From positions 12,874,501 through 12,938,500 of the forward strand of contig NC_079368.1 of assembly GCF_021018895.1 (NCBI RefSeq): a stretch of DNA of 64,000 nucleotides, read 5' to 3'. Origin of the DNA: Seriola aureovittata. Lineage: Eukaryota; Chordata; Actinopteri; Carangiformes; Carangidae. A model generated the notes under the pieces. It was not told the origin of the DNA, did no database searches, and saw nothing but the letters and a program-made list of their open reading frames with translations. Shown here in pieces: positions 1-13,006 of the stretch (positions are counted from its first letter, which is position 1; each line of letters opens with the position of its first letter). Made by a program: the position numbers and the translations under genes.

Positions 1-349
1 TTCACACAGAAGCCTCCCTGTTTAAAATCAGTTCCATTCCACTGTGTGCACTGCTGGGTGTGCTATACTGTGTGTCTTTCAAGTCAAATGTAACTCTACG
101 TGCAAAATATGAAACAACAATTAATAACTAGAATCTAGGGTGCTTATTTTTCTGCACTTAGACGACAACTTGAGGCAAAATTTGTTGCTTTTTCCAGTCC
201 ATGCTGCATATCTGGCTTGTGTTTTTGAAAGAGAAAGAGTACAAACTGACTTTTGTTTCCTGGCCAAAGTTTCCCTATGTTTTTATTCACATTACAACAA
301 GAAGGATCAAAAGTAGGAAGTTGTAACTTCTTCTGACAAATTGTTTCAT

Positions 350-690
350 ATTGGAAAGAAGGCTAATTTTTCTTCTTTTTCTATCCTTCATCACCCTCCA
401 TTCATCTTTATGTGCCTCTCCATTTTCCCCTCTCCTTCCTTATCATATTAATTCTCTCTGTCCCTCCCTACTTAACATTCATTTTCACAATTTTTCTCAC
501 GCTTACCCCATCTTCATTTCCTTTACCAGCATCACTCTTCCCTTCTTTCCTACAACCGTCTTTCAGCCCTGTCTGCCCGCCCACCCCTCCCTCGTCCTCC
601 CCCACCCTTACCCATTCTTTCGCTACCTCTCTCTCTCTTTTGCTCCTTCTCTCTCCCTTGTCTTTCTCTCCCTCTCAGATGTCAGATCAC
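350..690. repeat. pyrimidine-rich (C/T) low-complexity tract
   Basis: Over about 340 bp the plus strand is overwhelmingly C and T, with runs of CTCTCTCT and TCCCTCC. This skew keeps two reading frames open (131-132 codons of Leu/Ser/Pro/Phe), so those frames are composition artefacts. Polypurine/polypyrimidine tracts can form triplex DNA, but nothing more specific is visible. Confidence 0.75.
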
Positions 691-879
691 AGTCTAGTCT
701 TCCGCTTGCCCTGTCATCACATTTTTCACACAACCCCATCCCTTAATTGGGCCTGTATCATCATATCATATCATGTAGAATACCTGATCACAGCAAGAGA
801 TGAAAGATAGCCTCCACCTATCCCCTCACAGACAGACAGCCCCTCACATACACTGCAGACTCCCACAAACACACACGTA

Positions 880-886
<7 letters not shown>

Positions 887-916
<30 letters not shown>
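887..916. repeat. (AC)n microsatellite
   Basis: About 15 uninterrupted AC units, preceded by imperfect CA-rich sequence from about 868. Confidence 0.95.
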
Positions 917-917
<1 letters not shown>

Positions 918-3900
918 GCCACGCTCCCACAAACACATACATCAGTGGTCGTATGGGACAGGAATCCAAGCTGATGGCTGTGTCTGTGTACATTTTTACA
1001 CCTCATGTTTGCACCAAGTTGTCGATGTGATTGTTACAGTGTGACAGGTGAGATGGTGTGTATTCCAAGAGTGTCCAATGATGTTTGTATCAACTGCTGT
1101 TGGCTTTTGTGATGAGACAAAGGATGCCCTGGAGCCAGCGGTGTCACATCTACAGGTAACTAGCAAAATAAAGGAAACGTCAACAAAAAAAAAGTGTCTC
1201 AGGAGAACTAAAATAGCTCCAACTTGTCTTGGCATCAACTTGATGGATGGAACATGAAATCTTGTGCAAGACATCCAGTCATTCCTGCCGCTGGTGGGAG
1301 TGTTTGACTTGAAAAAATATTCGGCAACAATTAGCGAGATAATGACATAAATTGCTGTGGGTTTTTGGTTTAAATTGTGTTCCCTCTCTCCAAAGGCCAC
1401 TTCCATCCAAATAAAAGAAGTTACAACAGATAAGGTCAAAATGCTACTGCAGTATAAGACTAAACCTCTACTGACAAGAATATGGTGAGAGTATTTGCTT
1501 ACAGGTCTCTCATGACACAGCTGCACAATCTCAATTTCTTTTTCCTTAGGTCTCAGATTCCCACCAAATCAAATTTCTGGCTAATAAATTATATTAGCAT
1601 TTTTTCATTTCCATCTCATTAAATCTTAATGATCATGTCACAGTCATGGACAGTCATGAAATGTCTATGAAAGGGCAAATGTTTGCACTACATTTACACT
1701 TTGAATACTAAAATAATTATTAGAGCACATGCAGAAACTTAATATACATCGGTTCATGTTTCACAGTTTGTAGGTGTGGCCTGAGTCACAAACACTTCAC
1801 CCTAAGATGAAGCTCAACAAGCCTTTATGTTGTATATTGTTATGTAGCAGATCAGTGTTTTTTTTTGTTTTTTTTACTTGGGGCCCCTTAACATAGGTTG
1901 TATTTGTGTGAGTCATGAGCAGTGTAACTGTGACTGACTTATTTGAATCATTTTTTGGCCTTTAGGGCTAAAGAGGCCTAAAAGTGAATAGTCACATAAT
2001 AATTTTGAGACCTCTCAGATTCATCTTGTTACCTATTAGCAGGCACAGATTATGAACCACTCTAGTATAGAATGAATTGTGTTAAAATGTTATTTTCTAT
2101 GCCATAGTTGGTGTTCACAGAGTCCTGTTTTACCAGTGGAAGCTGAATCCTGTCTGCCTACATGTTTATGGACAAACAAGGTCTAACGTCAACAGACAAT
2201 CCTGATCTTACTGTGCACAAATGCAGTTTTATTTAGTAAGGATTTTATTTTTCACATTTCACAGAATGCAGTGGTCTGGTTGTTTTTCTATCTACACTAT
2301 AACAAAGCTTCTGGAGTCTAATTTTGAATAAACCATTTTTCTCACAAGTGCTGAAATGCTTCTCTTACTGTATATCCACAGGAGTGGTGGCCTCGATTTC
2401 TTTCCATGAAAGCACATCACACCATTCTAAAGCCATTGTTTTCATGTTCACACAAGGACTTAGGTTTGAATCAGGACACAATATATAGGTCACAGGCCAG
2501 TTTTCTGTGAGCTTTGTCAGTTTAAATACACATGCACACGTTACACATAGTAGAGATACAAGTTTGCATAATTGAGGTCAAGCTTCTGTTATTATTATTG
2601 ATCTAAAGAATTAATGTAATTCAACTATTTTGGGTTTCTTGGCAACTAGAAATTGTTAAGATCACGGTTTGTTAAATTCTTAGTCAGAGCCCAAAATAAG
2701 TTGCAAGCCTGTCTCTGTTTTCTCCCGACATGACAAGAATACTAATATGTTGTAACGAGCCTGGGTTCTAACATGGGGATAAAAAAATTCTTATTCAGAT
2801 GCTGCGCTGAAAAAAGTGCAAAACCATTCATAAGGTAACTTACACTGTAGAGACACACAAATACTTTATCAATTATCTGGAGAATGGGAATATACACCAC
2901 CGATATTATATAATGTATTACACTGGCTGGTGGATGAATGTGTAGTGAAATCCAATAGAGACAGTTTCAAACATGTGAAGACATGGATCACAGTTTGAAT
3001 AGGTCTTCCTGATATAATAATGCAGCTGTCTACATCTTTCAGTACAATTGAATTGAGCCAAGAGCATTTGGAAACCACAAAGATCTCAGGTGACTTTACG
3101 TGGCACTTACTCAGGATTGATCTCCTGAAGGCAGTAAAAAATAAATGTAAGAATTCTACTATTGACGCAGAGCTTTGAAAATCTCTTTTTTACATCAAGG
3201 TGTTTTTGGCCCATGAACATGACCTTGGTAGCTGCTGGCGAGGAAAAGTAAAGAATAAAACTTCTAAACTCCATTATGTGATAGAACATTCTGCCTCCTT
3301 CTTTTGTCTCCCTCCTCTTTTTTTCCACTAGACGGCACAGTATTTTACTTTTATCTACAGATAGCAGGACTTTGTGTTATCTTATTTTGTTTGGGAGAAG
3401 ATTCACAAGTACTATCCGCCCCATGATCCCAACAGACGACAAGATACAGAACTCCAAGTCTGGAAACTTCACAGTGAGAAAAATGAGGTCTTACTGGAAC
3501 TTCATTTGGTGTGTGTTAAACTCTCTGGTTATTCCTTCAGAAGATCTGGGAACCACAGTGGCTGCTGACTGCATAGTGTAGTAGTACTATAAAATACAAT
3601 ACAGGAACGTGTAAAAAGCAGCCTGTTTAAGATCACAGCTGAAATCTGGTGCTAGGAACTGGAGTTTGATTAGATTATTCAAGGTTGGTGGAGGTGAAAA
3701 GGACTTTGCTGAAAAAGCAGAAGTTTTTATGTGAAAATCTTGTCACAAATAAATAGTTTATTTATTTTTATTTTTTTTCCTTTTTGCTTTTCAGTCTGTA
3801 TCGGATGCAGCAGCCAAAATAACTTACTGTGTGTGGTTCCCAAGTAATGTACCTCCACATGCCTGTCATATGAACTCAAGTATCCCTTCATCATTATTAT

Positions 3901-6170
3901 TGAACACAATGCAACTGAACTGTCAGTGTCGAGGTCAGTTTACCATTTGCATTGGCAAAAGGTGCGCAGGAAACAACAAAGGATGTCTCCTGCTAACGTT
4001 CCCTTAAAGTTCCCTTATTGGTGACGTTCCCTGGATCAGTAAAGCAGGACCTTAACCGGATGTTAACACGGCTCCTTTTAGCTTTGTTACCATTTACCCA
4101 ATACATTTAGCTAACTGTTTATCCATTACTTTTAACTATCTGCTTTAATCATTTATGAAAATAAAAACCTTTTTGTTGTTGTTTTCTTTTTCTATTTCTT
4201 TTTTCAAATGTGTTGAGTCACTCCACAGTCTCTCCATTCGCCCCCTGGCAACTGCAGAAACACCCCCTGGTGTACATGTGTCCTTAGTTAGAAATCACAG
4301 AGATGTTCTCTGCATCTCATTGGCTCATGGAACAGGTAATATAGCCCAATAGTATCTCAGTGTGTCCTCTTAATTTTGGGGAATGTTGGTGATCTGACGT
4401 CCTCTCCTCTTCCTCTATAATCATCACATCACATCACAACGGCCCGCAATCACACACTGCCGTGACATGCCGAGGTTGCCTTGTTGAAGCAAGACAAGGA
4501 CAGAAGACATTGCCTGTAAGATGTTGTGTGAATGTGCGCTTGGTCGCGTGAGTGAGCGCGCACATGTGTGTGTCTTTGTCTTTGTGCCTAGTCGAGAGTG
4601 ATTGATTTTGAAGTGTGGGATCTTGACAGAGTATTCGGCTATCCCAGGAGGCACGAGACCACAGGGCCGAAACAGACGAGCAGCAGCCTTCACTTTCTTG
4701 TAGCTCCCTCTCTCTTTCTCTCTCTCTGTCCATTCTCCCACCTCTGCCCTCTCTCATTCCCCACAGCCATCCCCCTTTCAATCCAACCCCTTTTCCTCCA
4801 TGCTATTTCTACCCTCCTCTCTGATGGGTTTATTGATATGTAACATGATATTTATTGCTGGCTAAAATGAGCTGCCGTCTTGGAGGTGGTGGGTGGGAAT
4901 TCCTTATGTGGGTCAATAAGAGAAAGACATGCCTTGTGATTTGCTTTGAGGGAATTCACAGCTGCTGTAGCTTATACCTCTGAGATATAGTGTCAAACTA
5001 CCATCCATAGGAAGAAAAAAAAAACAGATGTGTGAAATGGAAGGGTCTCAGGGAACATCACAGATTTTCAATATTGCTTAAATAGAATAGGTTATTTGCA
5101 CTCTCTACAATCTGTGCTCTCACCTACCCACTTACTGGTCACAGCTACATTTACAGTGTATAGTTACTGTATGAGGATGGAAGTGAGGATAATAAAGAGG
5201 TTCTGTTATATGTGCAGAAGCAAATTAATCCATATGTGTCCTTATATCATACATTTGTGTCAACTTGAAAAATATCAACGATGAAAATATAGAATTCAAT
5301 TTACACCAACACTTATGAAACCATCATGGCAACGAAATACAAATTAATCACATTTTATACGGATTTTTGAATTGCACACATGCTTGGCAATACACTGTGT
5401 TTCCATAATATAAAGAAAATATCTCTGGCACCAGCACCCAGGAGAGTCCTGTTAGATCCTGGTGAACCAACTCAGTTCAGCTGTGCAAACTTCAGATTTA
5501 AATTCTTGAATTGTACAGTGTAGTATCTTCAACCTGCTGGTTGTCACAAGGACTAAGGGTAACAAAACAGAGGCAGTGTTCTTCTCTGCTCCGCCATTAG
5601 TGATGTCGTGTCACCCACTCCTGGGGCTCCGGCTTTGTTTTCCCATCATGCCCTCACTGCCTGCTGGTTGGTTTAAACAAGCAGTATTCTTCTACAGCCT
5701 TTCAATTATTCCATGCCCCGCAGCAGCACCCTGCACCCTCCACATACACTGAGACGGCAGCTAAGAAAGTAGGAGGGATTGATTTGAATTTGGCATTTAA
5801 TGGGTGTTTTGGTGTGTCTGCGTATTGGACTTGTCATTGGTTGGTTTTTAACTCCTTATGAATAGATATTTTCTGTATTAGGAACAGTTCGGAGTGACGC
5901 ACCCACGCAGAAGTTAAGAAGGAAGTTAAGCCTTGAAGAAAGACCTGAAGTCAGCCAGGTTCTTTTTGTGGTGAACCCCATGCTGTGAAAAAGAAAACTT
6001 AATAATTAAAAGAAATTGACAGGATTAGAATGAGCCACTGTACAAATCAAAAAGGACACATAAAATGCAATTTCAAAATCCCCTATGGTTTACTTGATGT
6101 TTTATCACCCTAAAATATTGAAATAATCAGTCTCCCTACTAATAAATTACTACTTCCATTGCTGTCCGAC

Positions 6171-6480
6171 TGTCTCGTCAGTTCATCTCTCCATGTGTCC
6201 CTCCTTGTCTCCGAGTCCCATGGCAGCTACACACGAGTCAAGTTCTCCTTTTGAAAGGGTGAGATAGAGGCTGAAACCCTGCAACCACAAAAGCAGGCCG
6301 TCTAGACAAGGCCCCACAATCCTGACCCCAGTTAGACCCTGTCCCCCCAGGGGCCTATAATACCTTTGTTTCCATGTTGATAAATTCTATTTCCTGTCAT
6401 ACTAGCAGCACAACAAACACTGTGACATCCAAACTTCGAAACTTGGGACCAAAGGCATCTACGTAGCTGTAGGTGACTGT
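6171..6480. promoter_or_regulatory. candidate conserved non-coding element
   Basis: This block is richer in GC and sequence complexity than its flanks. It combines a CCTTTGTTTCC SOX/HMG-like site (about 6363-6373), a GATAAATTC stretch and a C-rich block, with no open frame. It resembles typical vertebrate regulatory islands, but this is inference from texture only; no alignment was made. Confidence 0.25.
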
Positions 6481-8395
6481 GTGACTTTCAGAGGAGAAAT
6501 AAAGGGAAGCTGTACTTTATAGATATAATGAGAAAAAGTAGTAGAATTTTCTTATTTGGTAAAATAGATTAATCAACACAATAAACCATGAGGTAAATGC
6601 TGTTAATTTAGTGTACAAATGTCCTGGAGAAGATTGCTGTAGTAAGTGTTGATGCCAAAGAATAAAGCAATCTGTGGTTAAAATGTATTTGTTTTACTTT
6701 GGTTAACTAAATAGATTTGTCTTGATGCGGGTGACGTGAATATGTCTGGTGTTATGTTGACTTAGGGTCCTCGGTTCCCATAGACGCATGTCTGGATTTG
6801 GGGTTTGGGGGTGCAGTCTGGTGATTTAGGCATAAATTATCATCTAGTCACAGAGCGTAAAAATTAACATACAGCCTTAGACAGAGTACACAAGAGCAGG
6901 CCACTTTTATTCAATGGCCCACAAGGGAACACGGTCTGTTGGCCTGAGACTCCTCAGAGTGTCTGTTTTAGCACATGGCCTGCTCATGGCTAGGTGTTAT
7001 GCTAATTAGCTAGTGTTTGCACATACATGTGTGCACTCTGCCATCAATACGCTGTTCTATTGTCCACATGCCAACACTGGTTACCCGATCAGGAAAAGAG
7101 TAGTTTTAAAACACAGGGTTGTGAACAAATATCAGTAACAAAAAAAGGTGATAATTCTTTGGTGGAGTGGAGATATTTGGTATAAATAAATCAGCCAAAA
7201 CATGCCATAATTCAAAATTGGTTACTATTATTGTATCATCTATTATATTGATATATCATCTATTAGCACCCTGTCCGTGTTGGCTGTCACATTTTGGGAA
7301 CAGTCTGTAGATGTATCAACACCAAAAAAATAAATAAAAAATAAAAAATCCAATTCATATTTAATGAAGCAGATAATTAAGCATTATATAGTGGTTTTGT
7401 AATTACAAAGCTGTAAATAGAGATCAAATGAATCATGTGCAACACATTTTTAGGATGTTTTTATGCTTTTTTAAAAAAAAAACTTGGTTTCAGTAACGTG
7501 CTCATAATAACGGACTGCCATGTTGCATTCTTAATCTGTAAGTGTCACCCATTTCAAAATATCATGTGAGAAAACTCACTTCATGTTGTTTGTCCTCCAT
7601 TTTCTACAACCACCAAGCTTGGCTCTAAAATGTACACACTAAACACAGGGTCTTGCAAGCTTTCTTCCAGTGTTCCTACAGGCTCCTTGTCCTCCCCTCT
7701 CCATCTTCTGCCTCCCCACAGAGAGCCATGAAGTGTCTGAGTCATCCTCGATTACAGTATGTATTTATAGACAGTAGAGTCAGGACCCAGGCCTTGTGAG
7801 CGTTCATGTGTGTGAGTGTATGCGTGTGTGTGTGTGTGTGTGTGTGTGCGCGGGTGTGGGTGGGTGGGTGTTTCCAACTCACACTACCTAGAACTAGGGC
7901 CCAGAGTCTGATGACTCACCTCAGCTGCTGGACACTGCCATCAGGAGACCTGACGTCACCTGTCCTAAGACCGAGAGTTACTGCTCCCAGTGACCTCACT
8001 CTGATCCAGGTTAGAGAGGAAAAGTGCCAGAGATTGTCTGTCATGTCAGAGCTTAAAGACACTGCCTCATTTTCCCGTTTTCTGAGCACAGGTCAAAGTA
8101 AATATATGACATTGCACTTGGTGAAAATGAAGGTGGCAGTTGTCCCAGCAGCCAGGAACAGTACAGTAAAATTGTGCATTACAGATGTTATCTCTGCCAT
8201 TGTCTTCTCTCTCACCTACATGCACATACTAACTTCATACTTCATTCACTAACTCTATGTATTTCAGTGTTTGCGTGTTCAGGCTCCAGATTTACTCGTG
8301 TATGAATAGTGTAGTAGACAGAGGAGTGGCTCATACCAGTGCACATATACACACATGCAAACACAAATGCAACACACACGCGCAAGCTGATGTCA
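6481..8395. other. non-coding DNA, no gene seen
   Basis: AT-rich sequence with A-runs at about 7322-7350 and 7473-7484. A (TG)n tract at 7824-7848 generates the Val/Cys-rich start of a 148-codon open frame (7806-8252). That frame has no recognised domain and is treated as chance. Confidence 0.55.
7824..7848. repeat. (GT)n microsatellite
   Basis: About 12 GT units, followed by GCGCGG and then GTGGGTGGGTGGG, a G-rich continuation. Confidence 0.95.
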
Positions 8396-8812
8396 TGGAT
8401 GTTCGAACATTTCAATTGAGAAGCCTATAAGACCTGCAGCTGCCTGTCTCGCCTGTTTGAATAGGGGGGCCTTTTTTTAGGCGGGAAGGTGAGAAGGCGG
8501 TGAATGCTTTCCCGATGAGAGATGAGGCATATTGAAAACTATATTAAATTACCCTGATTAACAATTTAGCCACGATCAGGATAGCCATGGGGGTGCTCTA
8601 TGGGGAGGCCCAGAGACTATTCATCCCCAGAGCGCCAGGGTCGAAAGGTGCCCCAAGTTCACAGGCTCAGGCCCTTTGTTATGCTAACACCCTATCCCAA
8701 ATCAGCTGCCTGCTCCATGGCCAGACACAAGCACTTCCCTGAGAACTTTCAGGGAGTTGTCATTCCACTGTTCATCTTAAACCCCCGCCCCTCCACCCCA
8801 ACACACATGTAG
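8396..8812. promoter_or_regulatory. candidate conserved non-coding element
   Basis: A GC-richer, complex block in AT-rich surroundings. It contains an AT-rich core with homeodomain-like TTAAATTA and GATTAACAATTTAG motifs near 8545-8570, a mirrored pair GATTAAC / CACGATCAGGAT, and a run of GC-rich motifs after 8585. The open frame at 8600-8812 has no family resemblance. The call rests on texture and is inference. Confidence 0.3.
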
Positions 8813-9176
8813 ACAATCCCTCTTGCCAAATTCCATACACAATTCAACATTTTTTGTAAGTGGAAAGGGGGAGGGAGATGTGTGGTCTGTCCTCAAGACG
8901 GACATTAAAAGTCAGCTTTTCATCTGTACTATTTGTCTTAAAAATATACAATGCACAAAATTTATATAATTTTTTGTAATATGAAGATTGTTTTATAATG
9001 ATAAAAAATGGAGAGTCATTTAGCTTCTGCAGCTTTGCAGGTGTGTATATAAACTGAGAAAAAAAAGATGAAATCTCATATTATAAAAAGGTCTGAAAAT
9101 AATGTGTCAACCTTTCGGTCTCAAGGGAGGGATGATCGATACACATTAACAAGTGAGTTGATAAGACATATATTAG

Positions 9177-9222
9177 AGGTCAAGAGTCAAATGCTGGTCA
9201 AGCACCCTTGACCTGAGGTCAA
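9177..9222. promoter_or_regulatory. cluster of AGGTCA nuclear-receptor half-sites
   Basis: Half-sites are AGGTCA at 9177-9182, TGGTCA at 9195-9200, TGACCT at 9209-9214 and AGGTCA at 9216-9221. The last two form TTGACCTGAGGTCAA (9208-9222), an odd palindrome symmetric except for its central base, i.e. an everted repeat with 1-bp spacing. Such hexamers are recognised by nuclear receptors. Function is inferred. Confidence 0.3.
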
Positions 9223-10050
9223 AGTCTTTAGCGTGAATGTGCCATTGGTGCACAGTCACATATGTTTCAAATCATGACTCAGTAATGACAAAAGTGCATT
9301 TATTTGGATAGGAATTTTCACAACCAGATGCAAAATGAGACTTTCATTTTATTTTTGTATACATTTTATAACCAATCATAATATTTTTACAGTATTTCTT
9401 ATCATATAAATACATTTTGATACCAATTTTTTTTCTTATAAGTTATTTTAATGTTTTTAAGACGTTGTAATTTATGATCAACTTTAAAAATGTATTACTG
9501 TTTAAGGGATAAAGCATAAATGAAGCACATAGACACGTTCACACTCTTTGTTACTCATATTAAGCACAACATCAACAACAGCAGCAATGCACATACTGTA
9601 CCACATGAAATTGAATAAAATGTCTCAACCAAAAAAAAAAACATGCAATATAATTATATACCACTGTTTGGAAGACATTGATTGTGTACAGCCATGGTCC
9701 TGAGTTGTAGGCGTGTGTAACTGCCCTCGTCTCTCACTCACTACCGCTGAGCCAAAACCTCAACCAGGAGAGGAAGAAAAAAAAAATCCTCATCAATGCA
9801 AATTAGAGCCCACAACCTGGGGAGCCTTGCTTGACTCACCGGTTCTCCAAAAAGCCAAAATCACAGGCTTTCACTTCCAAATCTTGTTGTCATACACGAC
9901 TACAGATGCTCCATATTAACACAGGATAGTCAGTCATATCCATGGATTAGTCTGCAGTCACTTAAAAAGCCGTCTCCACACTCAGGCTGCCACAAGAGAA
10001 AATAAGGACGCTTCTAATTCTGCCAGCATAATTGCCTGATTATAATGAGC

Positions 10051-10117
10051 CTCTCTCTCTCTCTCTCTCTCTCCCTCTAGCTCTGCCCTCATTTCTCAGT
10101 GTGTCTTTTGCTGTATG

Positions 10118-10176
<59 letters not shown>

Positions 10177-10184
10177 ACACACAC
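10051..10184. repeat. compound (CT)n and (CA)n microsatellite
   Basis: A (CT)n tract at 10051-10073 is followed by about 45 bp of other sequence and then a (CA)n tract at 10118-10184, interrupted twice by a G (CAGACA). Confidence 0.95.
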
Positions 10185-12973
10185 TAATGCCTAATTCTGA
10201 TATAAATCAGTCTTCAATTGAATAGGGAAAAAACAATCTGCATTAATATCTGCTGCTGCTGCAATGGCGCTGAGCAGTGTGTTGAGAAACCTGGCATTTT
10301 CCTGTGACTTCACCACACGACAGAGCTTTTGAGCAGGAAATTCAATATAGAATAAATAATAATAAATTAATAATATACAGTAAAATTAGCTGAGCTGACA
10401 TTCAGACAATTAATTTATTTTGCAGACTTCAGACAACTCAACTCAAACTCAAGTCTACAGTCATATCTTTTTTTCATGAATTCTTGAGTGGCCCTGTCAT
10501 ACATCGTGATCACGAGAGCATCAAAGTTACAATGTCCTATATGGCAAAAGTGAAAAGTGAACTATACACCCTTCAGCCACATTAACACCATTAGTGTATA
10601 GCTGATGGAATTGGTGTATATATACTGTGTTTATATGAAGTATATACATGAGGCCTGGTATCTTAGTTTACTTTCAGTATTACATATCAATATCCTGGAG
10701 GGATATTCTAACCTTATTCGAGTTTTTCATCTAACAGATTCGATCTCCTGGTTTACAAAAGCAAAACGCTGGGACATGATTATGATTTAATATTGAGATT
10801 TTATTACTGAGTCAGCATCACTTACACAGGATCAAATTAATTACATTTCCATAACTCTTTTGTATTCAAATGAGCGTTGAACGGCATCATTATGCATTGC
10901 GGCATATTATTTTTCCACTCCTTTTTTCAGATTTTGTGTTATTTTTATAAAAACCACAAATATTATCAATTTTTATTATCATTGTTATTATTACTATTAT
11001 GTTGACTCTAACCTCATCCCAAATCTACTGCTTCACCTGTCTAAGGACCGTGCACCACATTTACATTTTTAACCCTGGTAATCACAGTAATGACAGCTTT
11101 TAAGCATTAGAGTACACATTTAAAAGGGATTTGACACATAAAAGAGAAGCATGCTGATGCTGATATATCTGTTTGTATTCAAACATTAAATTTGAAAATA
11201 TTCAGAATAGGTGGATAACTACATTTTTTGTATAAAAATACTGACATATAATCCTACAATTCTGCAGCTGTCACAAAAAACATTGCAGTCCCCTGTAAGC
11301 ATATAACAGTATCTTTGCAAAGTAAAACACATCAGCAGCAGACAAAATAGTCAGAAGAGGAAGTATACATTGCAGACTACAAAATGTAAAAGAAAAAAAA
11401 AACATGCATACAAACTTTTGGAGTAGTTGTTATTCTGTCTGCAATGTTTTCACTTTGGCTATAGCATACATTGCCTTGTTCCACCAGGATTTGTTCTTCC
11501 ATCCCTCTAAAGCTGTCTAAGCCCAGACGCAGGTTAAATGAGCATGCCCACTCATGAATGCTGTTGCTTAATTACAATCCCTGATGGAAAAACCGCTGAA
11601 GGAGAAGCCTGAACATGGCCACATGTTCGGATAGAAACTGAAGCCTTTTTCTATAAAAAAAAACAAAAAAAAAAATAAAAAAAAAGGCCAAATGTATGTG
11701 TTCAAGTGTATATGAATGTCATTAATTGTAATAGATGTAATTTTTCCCTGCCTCAACACAAAAGACAAAGAGATTCTGCTTGTGCTTCAATTTAATTTAC
11801 AGAAATTAGATTGAAATATTGAACTTGTTGAACTTGAAAGGCCTTGTTACTGTGTTGGATGCAAAAGCACTGCAGTATCTGAGAATGGGATCTAATGTCA
11901 ACAGTGGTTTGAATTGACATTTACATACAGTATGTAGGAGGTATTTAAATATCAGCTGTAGTGAACATGGAAATAAATGAATGTCGAAAAAAATAATTCA
12001 GCCGCTGTTGGCTGTAACTGACAGTAACGGAAGACAGTAAAATTTCCTATCAGGTCAGTGCGAGCCAAATTACAAATCAACACCAATCAACGATCATGGA
12101 TGTAACATCAAATTAAGCGTTTAACCAGTAAGACAACAACAGACGTCTACTGACTGATGTGTCCAGACTCTGACTTTGTCCAGCTTTCAGCAATAAAGTG
12201 AACAAACAGTACTATATTTGAGATAATCTAATTCAGGAATAGAGACTCTATATCTTAGATATGTAATCCTGATCCCTGCAAAACCTTTACTAAATTGTTG
12301 AACTGAATTTTACACAGTGAATTCTTATCGTGTATTTCTGTGGTTAACCGAATGTGTGCTCCGAATGCCACATTACTCTATTTAAGCGAAAAGCTCCCGG
12401 TTTCTGTAAAGGAACTCTATGCAACACATAAATTATTCAATAGTATTTGCATTTGCATTGCAATTTGCATTCTTGTAGATTACAGAGAATGGAGAAGGAG
12501 GCGCTGCACCAAAGAGAATTACATTCTGAACCATTTTCAGTCTTACTGGTGAGGAGTTGACATGGATTTTTGTTCTATTTTCCTCCTCTGCTTCGAGGTA
12601 TACTGCTGAGATCAGTGACACACATTTCAAACTGTTGTTTGATTAATAAAAGAAGGAAACGATGTATAATGCTCACCAGCACTCACGCACAAAAAGCCCT
12701 GCCATTAAAAATGAATTGTGACATTCAACAATAGTCTATTTGATTGACTAGGCTGAGATTTTTTACTGTAATATTCTCATCATCTTTATTTATATTGTAA
12801 GGCTTGTGAGTTGAAACTCAAAAGAACCAGTAGGCACGGAGGAGATGTCATATGGATTAAACACTAGGAAGGGGTGTGAAACTCTCACAGTACACTGAAG
12901 ATCCTGCCTATTATGTTTCATCTAAAAATATCAAGCTTGACTAAAAAGAACAGACAACACTGAATAAGAAAAG

Positions 12974-13005
<32 letters not shown>
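12974..13005. repeat. poly(A) homopolymer of 32 bases
   Basis: A32 preceded by AAGAAAAG. It could be the tail of an old plus-strand retroposed element, but no recognisable SINE body or flanking target-site duplication is visible, so it is listed as a homopolymer only. Confidence 0.9.

Positions 13006-13006
<1 letters not shown>

Larger units (their letters stand above)
1..6170. other. upstream non-coding DNA, no gene seen
   Basis: AT-rich DNA with stops in every frame. The open frames here are short, have no neighbouring frames with consistent splice sites, and several only translate low-complexity sequence. The notable content is the pyrimidine-rich tract at 350-690 and the CA microsatellite at 887-916. 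A stretch at 3380-3560 is weakly coding-like but frame-broken and not recognised. Confidence 0.6.
8813..12973. other. non-coding DNA, no gene seen
   Basis: Very AT-rich from 8940 to 9520 and again from 10340 to 11300. It contains a nuclear-receptor-like palindrome (9208-9222) and CT/CA microsatellites (10051-10184). No frame above about 70 codons, and none with recognisable protein sequence. Confidence 0.55.

Noticed and set aside
351..810. Two overlapping open frames of 131-132 codons
   Set aside because: They arise from a C/T-skewed tract with few stop-prone triplets. Composition is Leu/Ser/Pro/Phe only, both frames are open at once, and there is no family resemblance.
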